DNA of 64,000 nucleotides from Coriaria nepalensis (taxonomy: Eukaryota; Streptophyta; Magnoliopsida; Cucurbitales; Coriariaceae). The stretch's first letter is position 1; each line of letters opens with the position of its first letter. The stretch spans positions 2,216,501 through 2,280,500 of the forward strand of contig CP114481.1 in NCBI GenBank assembly GCA_027186245.1, read 5' to 3'. The notes under the pieces were generated by a model. It did no database searches. It had not been told where the DNA came from and saw only the letters and a list, made by a program, of their open reading frames with translations. A program made the position numbers and the translations under genes. Positions 61,901 to 64,000 of the stretch are shown one piece after another.

Positions 61901-63886
61901 AAGCTCTTGAGAAGCTGACTCCAGTTGCTCCTTTTCTTTTGCCAATGCATTTGCTAAGAGTTCCTTCTCTTCCACCGATGCTCTCAGTGAAATTATATTT
62001 TCCTTTAATCTTTCATTTTCTGTAACTGCCACTTTTAATTCTTCTTCATTCTCCAAAGCCTCCATTTCAAGGGCTACTCGCACTTTACGCTCATCAATGT
62101 ATTTTTGGTTTAAGCAAAGCCATTTCTCCATAGCTTCCTTCAAGGTTTCTTCGAATATAACTCCAAGAATCCCTTGTGTCATAACGCATTCCACATCTGA
62201 ATCTTCAATTTCCAACTTTCCAAAAGGTTCAGAATTTTGAGCAGCTTCTTGGTACATAATCTCATAAATGTCTTGAATGATATTATACCCCAGATTTGAC
62301 TCTTCAGCCATGCATTCGATTCTGCCCGTCATCTCCTTGAGAAAGCATTTATAAACTTCTTCAGAAATTGAAGCTTCAATATGTGCATCCTGCATTTCAC
62401 ATTTCAGATTCCCAATCTCTTTCAATAAATTAACTTTCGAGACAGAGTGTAGTGCCATTGTCTCTGCAGCATCCGAAACTTGTGATGAGAGGCATTTTAC
62501 ATCCTTTGTCCTTTCCTCAAGTACATCTCTAAGGTGCCTATTTTCTGAAAGAAGAATTCCTACCCTGTCTCTTAAAGTGCCAACATTCTTCTCATTTGTA
62601 CCAAGCTCAGGTAGTTTCTCATTATCAACAAGAATGTGATCCAACTTTAAAAGGATGTCAGGTATCTTTCTCTTCAGAATTTCAAATTCCTTTTCCTTCT
62701 TCAGCGATGGCGAAGAACCCATTTTTAATCTCTCTCTCTTAAGGGTGAAGTTTTCTTCAGTAATCTCTAGTACTTGAGACTCGTGTTGTCTCCTCATCTT
62801 AGTCATCTCAAGATTGTAATGACTAATCAATCCTTCTCTATTCAAGTGCCCTAGCAAAGAAGCGCCCAAATTCTCAGACAGATTGGTTTTTGGCTCCTCG
62901 TGTTTGCCATTCCCTTCCCAAGGCAATGCTGATGGTGAACTGCGATTGTGTACAATTTTATTGTGGAAATTATCAGTCTCCATAGAATTGTGAGAATGTA
63001 GGTGTCCAATTTCAGGAGCGGATAGCGATCTAGAAATGACATCAAGTTCCTGACGTAAACTTGTTATCTCGTTAATCTTTTCAATCCATTTTTCCCTTCT
63101 CTCATTAAGGAACTGAACATTCTGGTTCCACAGTCTTTCCTCATACTCTTCTTGAAGGCTGCGAATACAATTCCTGATCACCATGGATTCAATATCTGCT
63201 TGAAACTCCTTCTCATCTTGCCATTGACAAATAGATGCCTTTGAAAACAGAAATAAATTTTCCACCCCCCTGTAGATAGTGTCTACAGTAGCTTCCAGAA
63301 CATCAACTGATTCATCAAAATCAGCCTGCTTCTCCAATACTTTCCCTTGTAAGATACCAACCAATCCAACCAATTCAGAACCCGAACTATATCTCCTAAC
63401 TGAGCTACCTCCCCTTATGCTATCGACTTCTTTCCTTATCTTCTTGAACTGCATTTTAGCTGCATTTCTAAGGCTACCTAAGGACTCTTTCAATTTATCA
63501 TACTCTACAAAAGTTACTGGAATGCTGCTGTAAGCCCCATGTTTACATTTGAACTCACAGGTCATCAATGGAGACCTCTGAAACTCATTCATCTCAGTAT
63601 CCACATGGTAAAGATGTAACATCTCATTCAATTGGGCAATCTCAGATTCTTTCTGAGCTACTTTCTCAGATGTCTCTTGGGAAACTGCATTTACCATACC
63701 CTTGATTATAGAGTCACTGACCATCCTCGAGATGGTTAACCGGTCATTGATATCTTGCAAATAAGAGTCTAAATCGTCAAGGAGGCCATCACCCACATCC
63801 TCATTTTCCTTAGCATCATCACTAACTTGCAGTGATCCATTCTCGTATGGAATTTCACTAGCCTCCATAACTTTCAGACTCTCCAT
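58947..63886 (-). CDS. WAP: WPP domain-associated protein-like coiled-coil protein (4 exons, 881 aa)
   Basis: Exons on the minus strand: 63886-61536, 61157-61031, 59327-59226, 59012-58947. They join in frame for 2646 nt. The N-terminal region has [20 protein letters not shown] and [17 protein letters not shown], followed by long charged heptad-rich segments (about residues 80-120, 370-420 and 560-780) that predict coiled coils. The C-terminus ([65 protein letters not shown]) is the conserved tail of plant WPP domain-associated proteins. These bind WPP-domain proteins linked to RanGAP and the nuclear envelope. The start at 63886 is the first ATG after an acceptor-like TTTCTGATAAG. An in-frame ATG at 63982 lies in likely intron, and a 5' non-coding exon may lie beyond the window. 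No lesions. Confidence 0.88.
60048..60160. repeat. 55-bp direct duplication with AT microsatellite
   Basis: CTTATGATCCTATTGATAAC followed by ACAAGCACACACAAACATAT occurs twice in tandem, each copy ending in (AT)n. It abuts the left end of the foldback element in the same intron and looks like slippage or a repeat-mediated duplication. Confidence 0.85.
60172..60869. mobile_element. 698-bp foldback element (MULE-like) in an intron of the coiled-coil gene
   Basis: The two halves are inverted copies of each other over nearly the whole length. The left starts GGGTCAGTTACATTTTTAGT and the right, reversed, GGGTAAATTACATATATAGT. Both then carry GCCAACTTTTTAGTC, ACAGCGACGACG and TTCGACCCAAATTA in the same order. 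The centre holds CCCCAATCTAGAGC / GCTCCAGATTGGGG. Flanking 9-mers TATATATTA (60163-60171) and TCTATATTA (60870-60878) agree at 8 of 9, fitting the 9-bp target duplication of Mutator-like elements. No coding capacity. It lies between exons 2 and 3, where it could form a hairpin in the pre-mRNA. Confidence 0.88.
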
Positions 63887-64000
63887 AGCATCCTCTCGAT
63901 ACCTTATCAGAAAACAAACAAGCAAACCATCAAGAACAATGAAAATTTGGTTATTGTAAAGAAAACTAGAGACAGCATGCACAAAGGCACGCTGTATAAT
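63887..64000 (-). other. probable intron or 5' UTR upstream of the coiled-coil gene
   Basis: The reading frame stays open to an ATG at 63982, but the added residues (hydrophobic, HAVSSFLYNNQIFIVLDGLL) do not resemble the family. A TTTTCTGATAAG acceptor-like site lies just before the chosen start. The window ends here. Confidence 0.4.

Noticed and set aside
61508..63982. Taking the long minus-strand frame as a single-exon 824-residue gene
   Set aside because: The frame runs past a good donor at 61536 into intron. Three further exons restore the conserved C-terminal tail, and the first 32 residues lie upstream of an acceptor-like site.

Overview
This is nuclear DNA from a flowering plant, most likely a eudicot. 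It is AT-rich, its genes carry GT-AG introns, and degenerate Ty1/copia, hAT and foldback elements fill the gaps. I see no bacterial gene, rRNA, tRNA or CRISPR array. The species cannot be fixed from the sequence. A plastid-type aromatic prenyltransferase suggests a lineage making prenylated phenolics (Rosales, Fabales, Rutaceae and others), but that is inference.

Four protein-coding genes can be assembled exon by exon with continuous reading frames. (1) Minus strand, 8771-13782: a 10-exon, 420-residue UbiA-superfamily aromatic prenyltransferase with a plastid-like N-terminus and both Asp-rich motifs. (2) Plus strand, 37620-40310: an 8-coding-exon, 331-residue ARF-GAP plus C2 protein of the AGD12/13 type. 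(3) Plus strand, 53727-57732: a 10-exon, 562-residue AAE14-like 2-succinylbenzoate-CoA ligase of phylloquinone synthesis. (4) Minus strand, 58947-63886: a 4-exon, 881-residue coiled-coil protein resembling WPP domain-associated protein. Genes 3 and 4 converge across about 1.2 kb.

Region by region: 1-3.4 kb holds a copia RNase H relic and two decayed prenyltransferase exons. Around 6.9-7.2 kb is an inverted copy of prenyltransferase exon 3, and the intact gene follows at 8.8-13.8 kb. The sequence just upstream of its TATA box (13.89-14.56 kb) recurs almost identically at 24.37-25.04 kb, without the gene. From 15 to 19 kb lies a 5'-truncated minus-strand copia element. From 26.6 to 32.4 kb lies a nearly full-length but broken plus-strand copia with two LTRs. 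At 32.4-34.3 kb and 49.7-52.4 kb are two decayed hAT transposase genes of the ZMYM1-like type.

The most unusual structure is at 42.1-49.7 kb. It is a higher-order tandem array built only from the 3' end (RNase H, polypurine tract, LTR) of a minus-strand copia element of the same family as the 26.6-32.4 kb copy. Its order is A-B-A-A-B-A-A-B-A', with three B units of 1145, 1145 and 1149 bp. A 53-bp tandem repeat lies in intron 2 of the ligase gene, and a 698-bp foldback element with an 8/9 target-site duplication lies in an intron of the coiled-coil gene.

The genes show no sign of acting in one pathway. The theme is a prenyltransferase locus that has been repeatedly duplicated, inverted and broken, set in nested retroelements.
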